DNA of 12,045 nucleotides from Sedimentisphaerales bacterium (GTDB lineage Bacteria; Planctomycetota; Phycisphaerae; Sedimentisphaerales; SM23-30), in assembly GCA_016932145.1 (NCBI GenBank), contig JAFGDI010000275.1, forward strand, positions 1-12,045, given 5' to 3'. The position numbers were made by a program, and so were the translations under genes. The notes below the pieces were generated by a model that worked only from the letters and a program-made list of their open reading frames with translations, was not told the origin of the DNA and made no database searches. Below, in pieces: positions 1 to 6,639 of this stretch (position 1 is the stretch's first letter; every line of letters starts with the position of its first letter).

Positions 1-2544
1 GAAGATCAGGACTTCTGGCGTTTAAGTGGTATTTATCGTGATGTATATCTTTACGCGGCCCCTAAAGTAGAGATACGCGACTTCGAGGTAAAATGTGACC
101 TTGATCGGAATTATACTGATGCGGCCTATAGCGTTTGGGCTAAGGTTGTGAACCATACAAGTGAGCCTGTGCCAGCACCAGAGCTTAATACTGGTTTGTA
201 TTGTCCAGATAAAAGTGAAGTGCTTAAACTTAAAGACATATCTCTTATACCTTCAGCTACTACTATACCGGCAGGAGATAGTATAACTTATTCGCTGATT
301 ACAGCAATTAAAGATCCAATCAAATGGACAGCAGAAACACCAGAGTTATATACTGTTGTTTTGAGTCTTTATGACGGAGATAAAAACACTGACATTCGCT
401 CATGTCGATTTGGTTTTCGTGAAGTTGAGATAATAAATGCTCAATTACTGGTTAATGGTAAAGCAATTTATGTTAAGGGTGTTAATCGCCATGAGCATGA
501 GCCTGATACCGGCCATTATGTGACCAGAGCGAATATGATCCGTGATATTAAGCTGATGAAGCAGTTTAATATTAACACTGTAAGAACATGTCATTATCCT
601 GATGTTCCGGAATGGTATGAGCTTTGCGATGAGTATGGCCTCTATATCATAGATGAAGCTAATATTGAATCTCACGGTATGGGTTACGGTAAAGAGTCAC
701 TGGCCAAGGATGCCAGTTGGGGGCCGGCTCATTTAGACCGCACAGTTAATATGGTAGAAAGAGATAAAAATCATCCTTGTGTTATTATCTGGTCGTTGGG
801 CAATGAGGCCGGTAATGGAGTGAATTTTGAGCTTACATCTGCCTGGATCCGCCAGAGAGATAATTCCCGGCCGGTACATTATGAGCAGGCCCATGGCGGA
901 GCTAATACTGATATTTATTGCCCGATGTATGCTTCGATCGAGCATATGGTAAAATATGCAGAGAATAGTCCGACTAAGCCGGGCATTCAATGTGAATATT
1001 CCCATACAATGGGTAATAGCGGTGGTAATTTTCAGAAGTATTGGGACGCGTATGAGAAATATCCGGCATTACAGGGCGGTTGTATCTGGGATTGGGTTGA
1101 CCAGGGTTTATTGAAGACCGATGAAAACAGCGGCACGAGATTCTTTGCCTATGGCGGCGATTTTGGCGATAAGCCCAATGATCGCAGTTTCTGTTGTAAC
1201 GGTGTTGTTCAGCCGGATCGCAAGCCTAATCCACATGCTTTTGAGATCAGGAAAGTGTATCAGAATATAGCGATTAAGCCCGTTGATCTTAATATCCAGA
1301 GTTTTGCAATTACAAATAAGTTTACCTTTATTGACCTGACTGATATCAGTATTCAGTGGCAATTATTGGAAAACGGGATCGAAATAGACAAAGGTACTAT
1401 AATTTGTCCGGAAGTACCATCCGGCCATACTGAGAATATAGTTATTCCGTATAGTTTGAAGAGAACTGGCGGAGCGGGTGAGTATTTGCTTAATGTGAAT
1501 TTTATACTCAATACCAATCAGGCATGGGCTACCAAAGGGCATATAGTTGCGTGGCAGCAGATACCTCTGGTCAATCTTGATAGACCATCTGTTATTATGG
1601 CTGACAAGAGTGGAACTCTTAGTCTGCATGTAGATGACCAGAAATTACATATAGCCGGTGCTGACTTTGATATTGCATTTTCAAAGACAACAGGCAGATT
1701 GTCAGTTTATCAGAGCAAGGGCAAGGCCCTGATCGCCGGTGAACTTACTCCTAACTTCTGGCGAGTGCCTACCAATAACGATAGAGGTAATGGTATGCCT
1801 GAGCGTCATAAGGTCTGGCGGGGTGCCGGTCCGGATTCAGTTCTGACCAATATGACCTGGAAGGAGCAAAAAGATGGTTCTATTACGGTTGAAACTGATT
1901 ATAGTCTGATCGAAGGTAAGGCTTCCTTGCAGACCAGATACTCAGTTTATGCTAATGGTGATGTATCCGTTTCAAATGAACTGAATTCTGATCCGGGGCT
2001 GCCTGAACTCCCCAGAGTTGGCCATCAGCTTAAAATGCCAGCCGAATTTGTGCAGGCATATTGGTATGGTCGTGGACCCTGGGAAAACTACAATGATCGT
2101 AATACCGGTGCTAATATAGGCATTTATAATGAGATCGTAAGCTCACCTGAGCATATGTATGTTGATGTGCAGGATTATGGCAATAAAACCGATGTTCGCT
2201 GGAGTGCCTGGCTTAATGCCAAAGATTATGGTCTAATGGCAATTGCATCTGAAACTATCGAAGTGTCAGCCTGGCCCTGGAGTCAGGAGAAACTGGAAAA
2301 TACTCGCCATCCCTTTGGGCTGGGCCTGCCAGATGAGGTTATTACTGTCAACATTGACCTGGGCCAGATGGGCGTTGGGGGTGATAACAGTTGGGGTGCA
2401 CGCACGCATCCTGAATTTTGTTACCCGGCGGGTAAACAGTATAAATGGGAATATACACTAAAGGCTGTTAAGGCTAATAGTGGTATTTTTGGCCAAAGGT
2501 TCAACAGGATAAGATCCCTGAGCGAGCAGGCCGGAAACAAGTAA
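1..2544 (+). CDS. lacZ: GH2 beta-galactosidase, LacZ type (5'-truncated by window edge)
   Basis: Hydrolyses terminal beta-D-galactosides such as lactose. The reading frame is open from base 1, so this is a 3' fragment of 847 residues. It begins at EDQDFWRLSG, matching the EDQDMWR region near E. coli LacZ residue 200 (sugar-binding domain). An Ig-like domain follows, then the TIM barrel. In fragment numbering, visible catalytic-site features are NRHEH (His167 region at 484-498), CHYP (His198), NIESHG (Glu223/His225, Mg site), SLGNEAGNG (Glu269, acid/base, 805-807) and CEYSHTMGN (Glu332, nucleophile, 994-996), then IWDWVDQ and YGGDFGD. The C-terminal beta-sandwich has WRVPTNNDRG, RGPWENYNDR and GGDNSW (Trp798, the Trp999 equivalent). 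With ~200 missing residues the full length fits the ~1,000-residue LacZ family. The GTG at 148 is internal, because homology continues upstream of it. Whether it is exported cannot be seen, as the N-terminus is missing. Galactosidase class is secure; the exact natural substrate is not. Confidence 0.95.
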   Translation, partial: EDQDFWRLSGIYRDVYLYAAPKVEIRDFEVKCDLDRNYTDAAYSVWAKVVNHTSEPVPAPELNTGLYCPDKSEVLKLKDISLIPSATTIPAGDSITYSLITAIKDPIKWTAETPELYTVVLSLYDGDKNTDIRSCRFGFREVEIINAQLLVNGKAIYVKGVNRHEHEPDTGHYVTRANMIRDIKLMKQFNINTVRTCHYPDVPEWYELCDEYGLYIIDEANIESHGMGYGKESLAKDASWGPAHLDRTVNMVERDKNHPCVIIWSLGNEAGNGVNFELTSAWIRQRDNSRPVHYEQAHGGANTDIYCPMYASIEHMVKYAENSPTKPGIQCEYSHTMGNSGGNFQKYWDAYEKYPALQGGCIWDWVDQGLLKTDENSGTRFFAYGGDFGDKPNDRSFCCNGVVQPDRKPNPHAFEIRKVYQNIAIKPVDLNIQSFAITNKFTFIDLTDISIQWQLLENGIEIDKGTIICPEVPSGHTENIVIPYSLKRTGGAGEYLLNVNFILNTNQAWATKGHIVAWQQIPLVNLDRPSVIMADKSGTLSLHVDDQKLHIAGADFDIAFSKTTGRLSVYQSKGKALIAGELTPNFWRVPTNNDRGNGMPERHKVWRGAGPDSVLTNMTWKEQKDGSITVETDYSLIEGKASLQTRYSVYANGDVSVSNELNSDPGLPELPRVGHQLKMPAEFVQAYWYGRGPWENYNDRNTGANIGIYNEIVSSPEHMYVDVQDYGNKTDVRWSAWLNAKDYGLMAIASETIEVSAWPWSQEKLENTRHPFGLGLPDEVITVNIDLGQMGVGGDNSWGARTHPEFCYPAGKQYKWEYTLKAVKANSGIFGQRFNRIRSLSEQAGNK

Positions 2545-2574
2545 TATAATATAAGTCAATAATTGATCATGCTA

Positions 2575-2616
2575 AAAGAGACAGTTGCTATTACTGATAG
2601 TAGTGACTGTCTCTTT
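2575..2616 (+). terminator. Hairpin after the beta-galactosidase gene, probable terminator
   Basis: An 11-bp perfect stem (AAAGAGACAGT at 2575-2585 with ACTGTCTCTTT at 2606-2616) encloses a 20-nt loop that can itself form CTAT/ATAG. It lies 30 nt after the stop codon. The T-run on the + strand is only the TTT inside the stem, followed by GACATT, so it is a weak intrinsic terminator in that direction. The A-run at 2574-2577 would give UUUU on the opposite strand, so it may work both ways. Confidence 0.5.
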
Positions 2617-2624
2617 GACATTAA

Positions 2625-2632
2625 TATATCTT
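2625..2632. repeat. Left copy of 8-bp direct repeat (target-site duplication)
   Basis: TATATCTT directly abuts the outer end of the left terminal inverted repeat. The identical octamer directly abuts the right end at 2832-2839. The match does not extend beyond 8 bp in either direction, as expected for a duplicated target. Confidence 0.75.
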
Positions 2633-2666
2633 GTAACCGTTCACACGGTTTTTTTTCTCTGGGAAC

Positions 2667-2684
2667 GCCGAGCCCCAGCTCGGC
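2667..2684. repeat. Perfect palindromic hairpin inside the left arm of the MITE
   Basis: GCCGAGC (2667-2673), loop CCCA, GCTCGGC (2678-2684): a 7-bp perfect GC-rich stem nested in the left arm. The mirror copy in the right arm (2790-2807) is degenerate, with one G-T wobble and one mismatch. The whole element could therefore fold as a long hairpin or as two separate small ones. Confidence 0.7.
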
Positions 2685-2789
2685 TATTATCAGGCCAAAC
2701 TAACAGATTGCCCGATACCCAGATAGAGGATTATATTTACTGTTACAACTTTCAACTCAACCGTTTTTTGCCTAGAATGCGTTTCGTTT

Positions 2790-2831
2790 GTCGATCTGGG
2801 GCTCGGCGTTCCCAGGGATGTGAACGGTTAC
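2790..2831. repeat. Right terminal inverted repeat of the MITE
   Basis: This contains the inner 20-bp arm (2796-2815), a 3-nt joint and the outer 13-bp terminus (2819-2831). It pairs with 2633-2678 on the left. Overall identity between arms is 33 of 33 paired positions, excluding the unequal joints. Confidence 0.75.
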
Positions 2832-2839
2832 TATATCTT
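2832..2839. repeat. Right copy of 8-bp direct repeat (target-site duplication)
   Basis: TATATCTT starts at the base after the right terminal repeat and is identical to 2625-2632. Confidence 0.75.
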
Positions 2840-2903
2840 ATGGGTTTAAGTTTGGGGGAGTATGGCATTATTAACAACATTTCTAAAAAATATTATCTTA
2901 TTT

Positions 2904-2932
2904 TTGACCCCGGCAAATAATTCGATTATAAT
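2904..2932 (+). promoter_or_regulatory. Sigma-70-type promoter for thiC-pabBC
   Basis: TTGACC (-35, 2904-2909) is separated by exactly 17 nt from a perfect TATAAT (-10, 2927-2932). Transcription would start near 2939, giving a leader of about 58 nt before the thiC ATG. It lies 64 nt to the right of the MITE and its duplication, so the insertion left this core promoter intact. Confidence 0.75.
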
Positions 2933-2943
2933 CAGGAATTCCG

Positions 2944-2963
2944 GTCTTGTTAAAAAACAAGGC
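2944..2963 (+). promoter_or_regulatory. Small hairpin in the thiC leader
   Basis: GTCTTGTT (2944-2951) can pair with AACAAGGC (2956-2963) around an AAAA loop: 8 bp including one G-U. It sits just downstream of the predicted start of the transcript and 22 nt before the ribosome binding site. It could stabilise the 5' end or be a minor regulatory structure. It is too small for a TPP aptamer and has no T-run, so I do not call it a riboswitch or terminator. Confidence 0.35.
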
Positions 2964-2996
2964 TGTAGATAACTATGATAATTATAAGGACTTATA

Positions 2997-4271
2997 ATGA
3001 CACAGCTTATACAGGCAAAATCTGGGGTAATAACCCCGGAAATGAAGATCGTTGCGGAGAAAGAATATGTTTCTCCTGAACTTATTTGCAGTGAGATAGC
3101 CGCTGGCAGATTGGTAATACCGGCTAATAAGGTTCATTTGGCCAGTAATCTCAAACCAATCGGAATTGGCAGGGCTATATCTACCAAGATCAATGCCAAT
3201 ATTGGTGCCAGTCCGCTGGATTCTAATGATGAATGCGAACTGACTAAAATGAATATGGCCCTTAAGTTTGGTGCTGATGCGATAATGGACCTGTCAACGG
3301 GTGGTGATGTTGACAGTTGTCGCTGCAATCTGATAGATCATTGCCCGGCACCAGTAGGAACAGTTCCTCTTTATGAAATGATCATGGGCGGGAAACCAAT
3401 AGAAGAGCTCACCTATGATGACATATTGACTGTGCTGCAAAAGCAGGCCAGGCAAGGAGTTGATTTCTTTACTATTCACGCCGGTCTGTTAAGAGAGCAT
3501 GTGCCGCTGGCAAAGAAGCGTCTGGCAGGCATTGTCAGTCGCGGCGGCGCATTATTGGCCAAGTGGATGACCTACCATCAGAAACAGAACCCATTTTATG
3601 ATATTTTTGATGATATCTGCGATATTATGCGAGAATATGATGTCTGTTTTTCGCTGGGAGATGGATTAAGGCCTGGTGCTCTGGCTGATGCCTCTGATGA
3701 AGCACAGTTTGGCGAATTGAAGGTATTGGGCGAGCTTACCAGAAGGGCCTGGGCTAAAGGCTGTCAGGTAATGGTAGAGGGGCCTGGTCATGTACCTTAT
3801 AACCAGATCGAGCATAATATGAAGATCCAGCAGGAGCTTTGTGATGGTGCGCCGTTCTATGTTTTAGGGCCATTGGTAACAGATATTGCTCCGGGTTATG
3901 ACCATATTACCAGTGCCATTGGGGCAACAGCAGCAGCGGTACATGGAGCATCGTTTTTGTGTTATGTTACACCGCGTGAGCATCTGGGTTTGCCAGGACT
4001 GGAAGATGTCAAGCAGGGCGTTATCGCTTATAAGATAGCTGCACACGCGGCTGATGTTGCTCTGGGTTTGCCCCACGCACGCGAATGGGATGATAAGCTC
4101 AGTACAGCAAGGGCTAACCTCGACTGGGAAACTCATCTGGCTTTAGCTATTGACACTGAAACCGCCACCAGAATGCATCAGGAGCGTCGTTTAGACAAGA
4201 CCGATCATTGTACGATGTGCGGTAAGGAGTGGTGTTCGGTAAGAATAAGTCGCGATCTGAAGAAGGACTGA
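2997..4271 (+). CDS. thiC: Phosphomethylpyrimidine synthase ThiC (short form)
   Basis: A radical-SAM enzyme that rearranges aminoimidazole ribotide (AIR) into 4-amino-5-hydroxymethyl-2-methylpyrimidine phosphate, the pyrimidine precursor of thiamine; cytosolic. The 424 residues cover the core barrel and C-terminal cluster domain. The extra N-terminal domain of ~200 residues in enterobacterial ThiC (~630 residues) is absent, as in the short forms of many other bacteria and archaea. Diagnostic segments are KVHLASNLKPIGIG near the start, ALKFGADAIMDLSTGGD, VDFFTIHAG, SRGGALLAKWM, FSLGDGLRPG, VMVEGPGHVPYNQIE and DIAPGYDHITSAIG. The terminal CTMCGKEWC gives the CX2CX4C cysteines (Cys405, 408, 413) that bind the [4Fe-4S] cluster. 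The ATG start is supported by AAGGA at 2986-2990, 6 nt upstream. It is the first gene of an operon with the pabB-pabC fusion 17 nt downstream. No TPP riboswitch is visible upstream. Confidence 0.97.
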   Translation: MTQLIQAKSGVITPEMKIVAEKEYVSPELICSEIAAGRLVIPANKVHLASNLKPIGIGRAISTKINANIGASPLDSNDECELTKMNMALKFGADAIMDLSTGGDVDSCRCNLIDHCPAPVGTVPLYEMIMGGKPIEELTYDDILTVLQKQARQGVDFFTIHAGLLREHVPLAKKRLAGIVSRGGALLAKWMTYHQKQNPFYDIFDDICDIMREYDVCFSLGDGLRPGALADASDEAQFGELKVLGELTRRAWAKGCQVMVEGPGHVPYNQIEHNMKIQQELCDGAPFYVLGPLVTDIAPGYDHITSAIGATAAAVHGASFLCYVTPREHLGLPGLEDVKQGVIAYKIAAHAADVALGLPHAREWDDKLSTARANLDWETHLALAIDTETATRMHQERRLDKTDHCTMCGKEWCSVRISRDLKKD

Positions 4272-4288
4272 ATTCTGTAATAATACTT

Positions 4289-6028
4289 ATGAAAGCGATA
4301 ATATATAATTCGCGAATTAATAGATGGTGCGTCTTTAGTAAGCCGATAACTATTCTTCAGGCTAAATCGCTTTCAGAAGTTAAAGATGTGATAAATAGAG
4401 CAGAACAGGCAGCTAAAGCACAAGGGCTTTATGCTGCCGGTTTTGTCTGCTATGAAGCTGCACCGGCTTTTGACCCGGACTTGCAGGTTAAACCCGAAAT
4501 TGCCAATTTGCCCTTTGCCTTTTTCGGTATTTTTGATGAGCCTGATCTTTTGCGTGAATTACCAGAAGGTCATAATTTTCCAGACAATGATATCGACTGG
4601 ATCTGCCAGGAAGATGAGCGGAGGTACGGAGATTCCATTGATTTTATCCGCAAGAAGCTCAAAGATGGCGAAGTCTATCAGGTAAATCACACTTTCAGGT
4701 TGAATGGTCGTTTCAGTGGCGATAGTGAGCATTTATTCTATCAGCTAATGGCAAATCAGCCAACATGCTATGGTTGCTATATAGAGATTGATAACTGGGC
4801 TGTCTGTTCAGCTTCGCCGGAGCTTTTTTTTAGCAGAGATGGCAAAGTAGTAGCTTGTAAACCTATGAAAGGTACAGTCCCCAGAGGTCTTGATAATGCC
4901 AGTGATATAAGGTTGGGGAATGAATTAAAGACCAGTGTTAAATGTCAGGCTGAAAATGTAATGATCGTTGATATGGTCCGAAATGACCTGGGGCATTTTG
5001 CCATACCTGGTTCGGTAGCTACCAGCGATTTGTTTGCAGTGACTCGATATCCAACTTTATGGCAAATGACATCAACGGTACAGTGTCAGACTGATTCATC
5101 AATTGGTGATATTTTCACAGGCTTGTTTCCTTGCGCTTCAATTACGGGAGCACCTAAACATGCCGCAATGAAAATTATAGCAGAATTGGAGACTTCTCCT
5201 CGAGGTGTTTATTGTGGGGCAGCAGGTTTAATTGAGCCTGATGGTAATTGCTCATTTAATGTTGCAATTCGCACCGTACTGATAGATAAGCGGCAAGCTG
5301 TTGCGAGCTATGGCAGTGGCGGTGGTATTGTGTGGGATTCTTCTATTGCAAGTGAATATGAAGAAGCCCGGCTTAAAACAGCATTTCTAACCCAAAATAA
5401 TAATAGAAATTTTCAGCTACTTGAGACAATGCTATTTGAGCCAGGGGAAGGCATTTTTTTGTGGGAAAAACATCTCCGGCGAATAGCTGATAGTGCCGGT
5501 TATTTTGGGTTTTACTTCGATCTGAACCGTGTCGTTGTATCGCTTAATAATGCAGTTACCGGTCTGAACGAGCCAACTCGGCTCCGGTTGCTTTGCGATC
5601 GTAAAGGCAAAATAACTGTAGAAAAATATAGCTTTTCTCAGGTGGAGACAGACACTTTGGCTCAAGTGGTATTAGCCAAAGAGCCAATTGATAGTAATAA
5701 TGTTTTTTTATACCATAAAACAACTAACCGTCAGGTATATGACTATGCCAGATCTCAGATTCACTCTAAAGCAGACGATATAATACTTTTTAATCAAAAA
5801 GGTGAAATCACTGAGTCAACAATAGCAAATATTGTCATTGAAATCAAAGGGCAGAGATTTACGCCGCCAATAACAAGTGGTTTATTGCCAGGTACTTATC
5901 GCAATTTCATGCTTGATTCAGGCATGGTGACAGAAAAAGTTATTACCATAAGTGAACTATATGAAGCAGATAGTATCTTATTAGTGAATTCAGTTCGACA
6001 GCGTAAGGCACGACTTATTGAATCGTGA
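4289..6028 (+). CDS. pabB: Aminodeoxychorismate synthase component I fused to aminodeoxychorismate lyase (PabB-PabC)
   Basis: A bifunctional cytosolic enzyme of p-aminobenzoate (folate) synthesis, 579 residues from the ATG at 4289. The N-terminal half (~1-370) is a chorismate-binding PabB domain that adds ammonia to chorismate. It shows GEVYQVNHTFRL, a PMKGTVPRG motif with Lys194 (the PIKGT-type lysine marks PabB rather than anthranilate synthase TrpE, which has PIAGT), VDMVRNDLG, FPCASITGAPK and SGGGIVWDS. The C-terminal ~200 residues are a class IV PLP-dependent lyase like PabC, with likely PLP lysine Lys477 in YHKTTNR, then GEITESTIANIV and SGLLPGTYR. The glutaminase partner PabA is not in the window. 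A GTG at 4229 would add 20 residues overlapping thiC. I prefer the ATG because the family-like sequence begins at MKAIIYNS. Its ribosome binding site is poor (GAAGAAGGA lies about 20 nt away), so translation is probably coupled to thiC. Confidence 0.93.
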   Translation: MKAIIYNSRINRWCVFSKPITILQAKSLSEVKDVINRAEQAAKAQGLYAAGFVCYEAAPAFDPDLQVKPEIANLPFAFFGIFDEPDLLRELPEGHNFPDNDIDWICQEDERRYGDSIDFIRKKLKDGEVYQVNHTFRLNGRFSGDSEHLFYQLMANQPTCYGCYIEIDNWAVCSASPELFFSRDGKVVACKPMKGTVPRGLDNASDIRLGNELKTSVKCQAENVMIVDMVRNDLGHFAIPGSVATSDLFAVTRYPTLWQMTSTVQCQTDSSIGDIFTGLFPCASITGAPKHAAMKIIAELETSPRGVYCGAAGLIEPDGNCSFNVAIRTVLIDKRQAVASYGSGGGIVWDSSIASEYEEARLKTAFLTQNNNRNFQLLETMLFEPGEGIFLWEKHLRRIADSAGYFGFYFDLNRVVVSLNNAVTGLNEPTRLRLLCDRKGKITVEKYSFSQVETDTLAQVVLAKEPIDSNNVFLYHKTTNRQVYDYARSQIHSKADDIILFNQKGEITESTIANIVIEIKGQRFTPPITSGLLPGTYRNFMLDSGMVTEKVITISELYEADSILLVNSVRQRKARLIES

Positions 6029-6307
6029 AACATCGTGTATATGTTTTGAGTGTAATTATTATTGACTTTTCCATGACTATCTGAATTCTTTACTTATTTT
6101 GTAAAAAAACTTTCGCTCAATATTCTTGACTGCATTAATTATTTAATTACCCCAGTAATCATATAGTATAAATAAGACATGTGAAGCTATTAACTGCCTT
6201 AGTTATAGGATTTTTATGTTGAGCCTGATATTTAACCAATTTCAAAAGAAAAAATAACCGATAATTTTAAAAAATATAAAAATTGTTTTAGTTATTACCA
6301 GGCTGGT

Positions 6308-6316
6308 TGTTATAAT
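6308..6316 (+). promoter_or_regulatory. Candidate extended -10 promoter for the C25 peptidase gene
   Basis: TGTTATAAT is a consensus extended -10 box (TGnTATAAT). The -35 position at 17-nt spacing (6288-6293, TTAGTT) is poor, which extended -10 promoters tolerate. Transcription would start near 6323, leaving a long leader of about 317 nt. In such AT-rich DNA, TATAAT also arises by chance (another at 6396-6401 has no -35), so this is tentative. Confidence 0.35.
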
Positions 6317-6495
6317 CAAAGTATAGCATGCCGAACAAAAGAGGAAAGAAAAGAGAGATCTTACCTGCTGATTAATAATTCGAGTATTTTGATAATATAA
6401 TATCGAACTTTACCAACGAAATTACCCCGACCAAACCTGAAAATAACTAATTACATTGGATTATTGTAACATGATTTAGGTTGTGTTTGAGTTTT

Positions 6496-6512
6496 TGCTT
6501 AGAAATTAAGCA
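6496..6512. promoter_or_regulatory. 17-bp perfect dyad upstream of the peptidase gene
   Basis: TGCTTA-GAAAT-TAAGCA: 6-bp arms around a 5-bp centre, 127 bp before the start codon. Its size would suit a regulator operator or a small RNA hairpin. It could be chance in AT-rich DNA, and no second copy was noticed. Confidence 0.25.
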
Positions 6513-6625
6513 TAAAATTGCTTTTACTATAAGTGACTTTATGCAAATACTGAGCTGATAACTGAAATATATGACAAGGTCATAATTAATAATCCAGGCA
6601 TAAAAATACTATAAGGCACCAAGGA

Positions 6626-6630
6626 AAGGA
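6626..6630 (+). promoter_or_regulatory. Ribosome binding site fixing the peptidase start
   Basis: AAGGA, the second of two tandem copies (6621-6625 and 6626-6630), lies 9 nt before the ATG at 6640. The ATG is followed at once by a typical signal peptide, which confirms the start. Confidence 0.75.
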
Positions 6631-6639
6631 AACGACTTT

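Larger units (their letters stand above)
2633..2831. mobile_element. 199-bp MITE-like element with nested inverted repeats
   Basis: The ends are GTAACCGTTCACA (2633-2645) and its exact reverse complement (2819-2831). Inside them, a GC-rich 20-bp arm at 2659-2678 is exactly reverse-complemented at 2796-2815. The gap between outer and inner arms is 13 nt on the left and 3 nt on the right, so the two halves have diverged by an indel. The element is bounded by an 8-bp direct repeat, TATATCTT. About 110 nt of non-repeated interior contains no credible gene. A small size, terminal inverted repeats, a target duplication and no transposase together describe a miniature inverted-repeat transposable element that would be moved in trans. 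An 8-bp duplication fits several families (for example IS66, ISL3, ISAs1, some IS4 and IS256 members), and I cannot say which. The GC-rich arms contrast with the AT-rich surroundings. Confidence 0.75.
6029..6639. other. 611-bp AT-rich non-coding spacer
   Basis: No credible gene on either strand. Only very short frames occur, such as a 13-codon one at 6216-6257. A weak AT-only hairpin (AAACAT 6028-6033 with ATGTTT 6041-6046) is the only terminator candidate after the PabB-PabC gene, and it is not convincing. The useful content is a candidate extended -10 promoter (6308-6316), a small dyad (6496-6512) and the ribosome binding site of the next gene. No recognised riboswitch, tRNA or mobile element was found. 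Confidence 0.7.

Noticed and set aside
148..150. GTG as start of the beta-galactosidase
   Set aside because: The same frame is open to base 1 and encodes the conserved EDQDFWRLSGIYRDV segment upstream, so the gene begins before the window.
445..1629. Several minus-strand open frames of 76-90 codons within the beta-galactosidase gene
   Set aside because: They are antisense shadows of a clearly coding frame, with no family features or ribosome binding sites.
2633..2831. Simple REPIN or attenuator instead of a mobile element
   Set aside because: A REPIN or terminator would not be expected to have exact 8-bp direct repeats touching both ends. The inner palindromes are still reported as REP-like.
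2585..2920. 111-codon open frame across the lacZ-thiC spacer
   Set aside because: It begins inside a terminator-like hairpin, runs through both arms of the MITE and has no ribosome binding site. The translation has no recognisable family features.
2545..2996. TPP riboswitch upstream of thiC
   Set aside because: I looked for the conserved CUGAGA and ACCUGAUC-like cores and found none; the leader after the promoter is too short.
4229..4231. GTG as start of the PabB-PabC gene
   Set aside because: It lies inside the cysteine-cluster codons of thiC, with no spaced ribosome binding site. The added 20 residues are not family-like; the ATG at 4289 fits better.
6216..6257. 13-codon peptide frame with AGGA 5 nt upstream, as a leader peptide
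   Set aside because: It is short and low-complexity (ends QKKK), with no amino-acid run or attenuator hairpin after it, and lies upstream of the likely promoter. It is probably chance.
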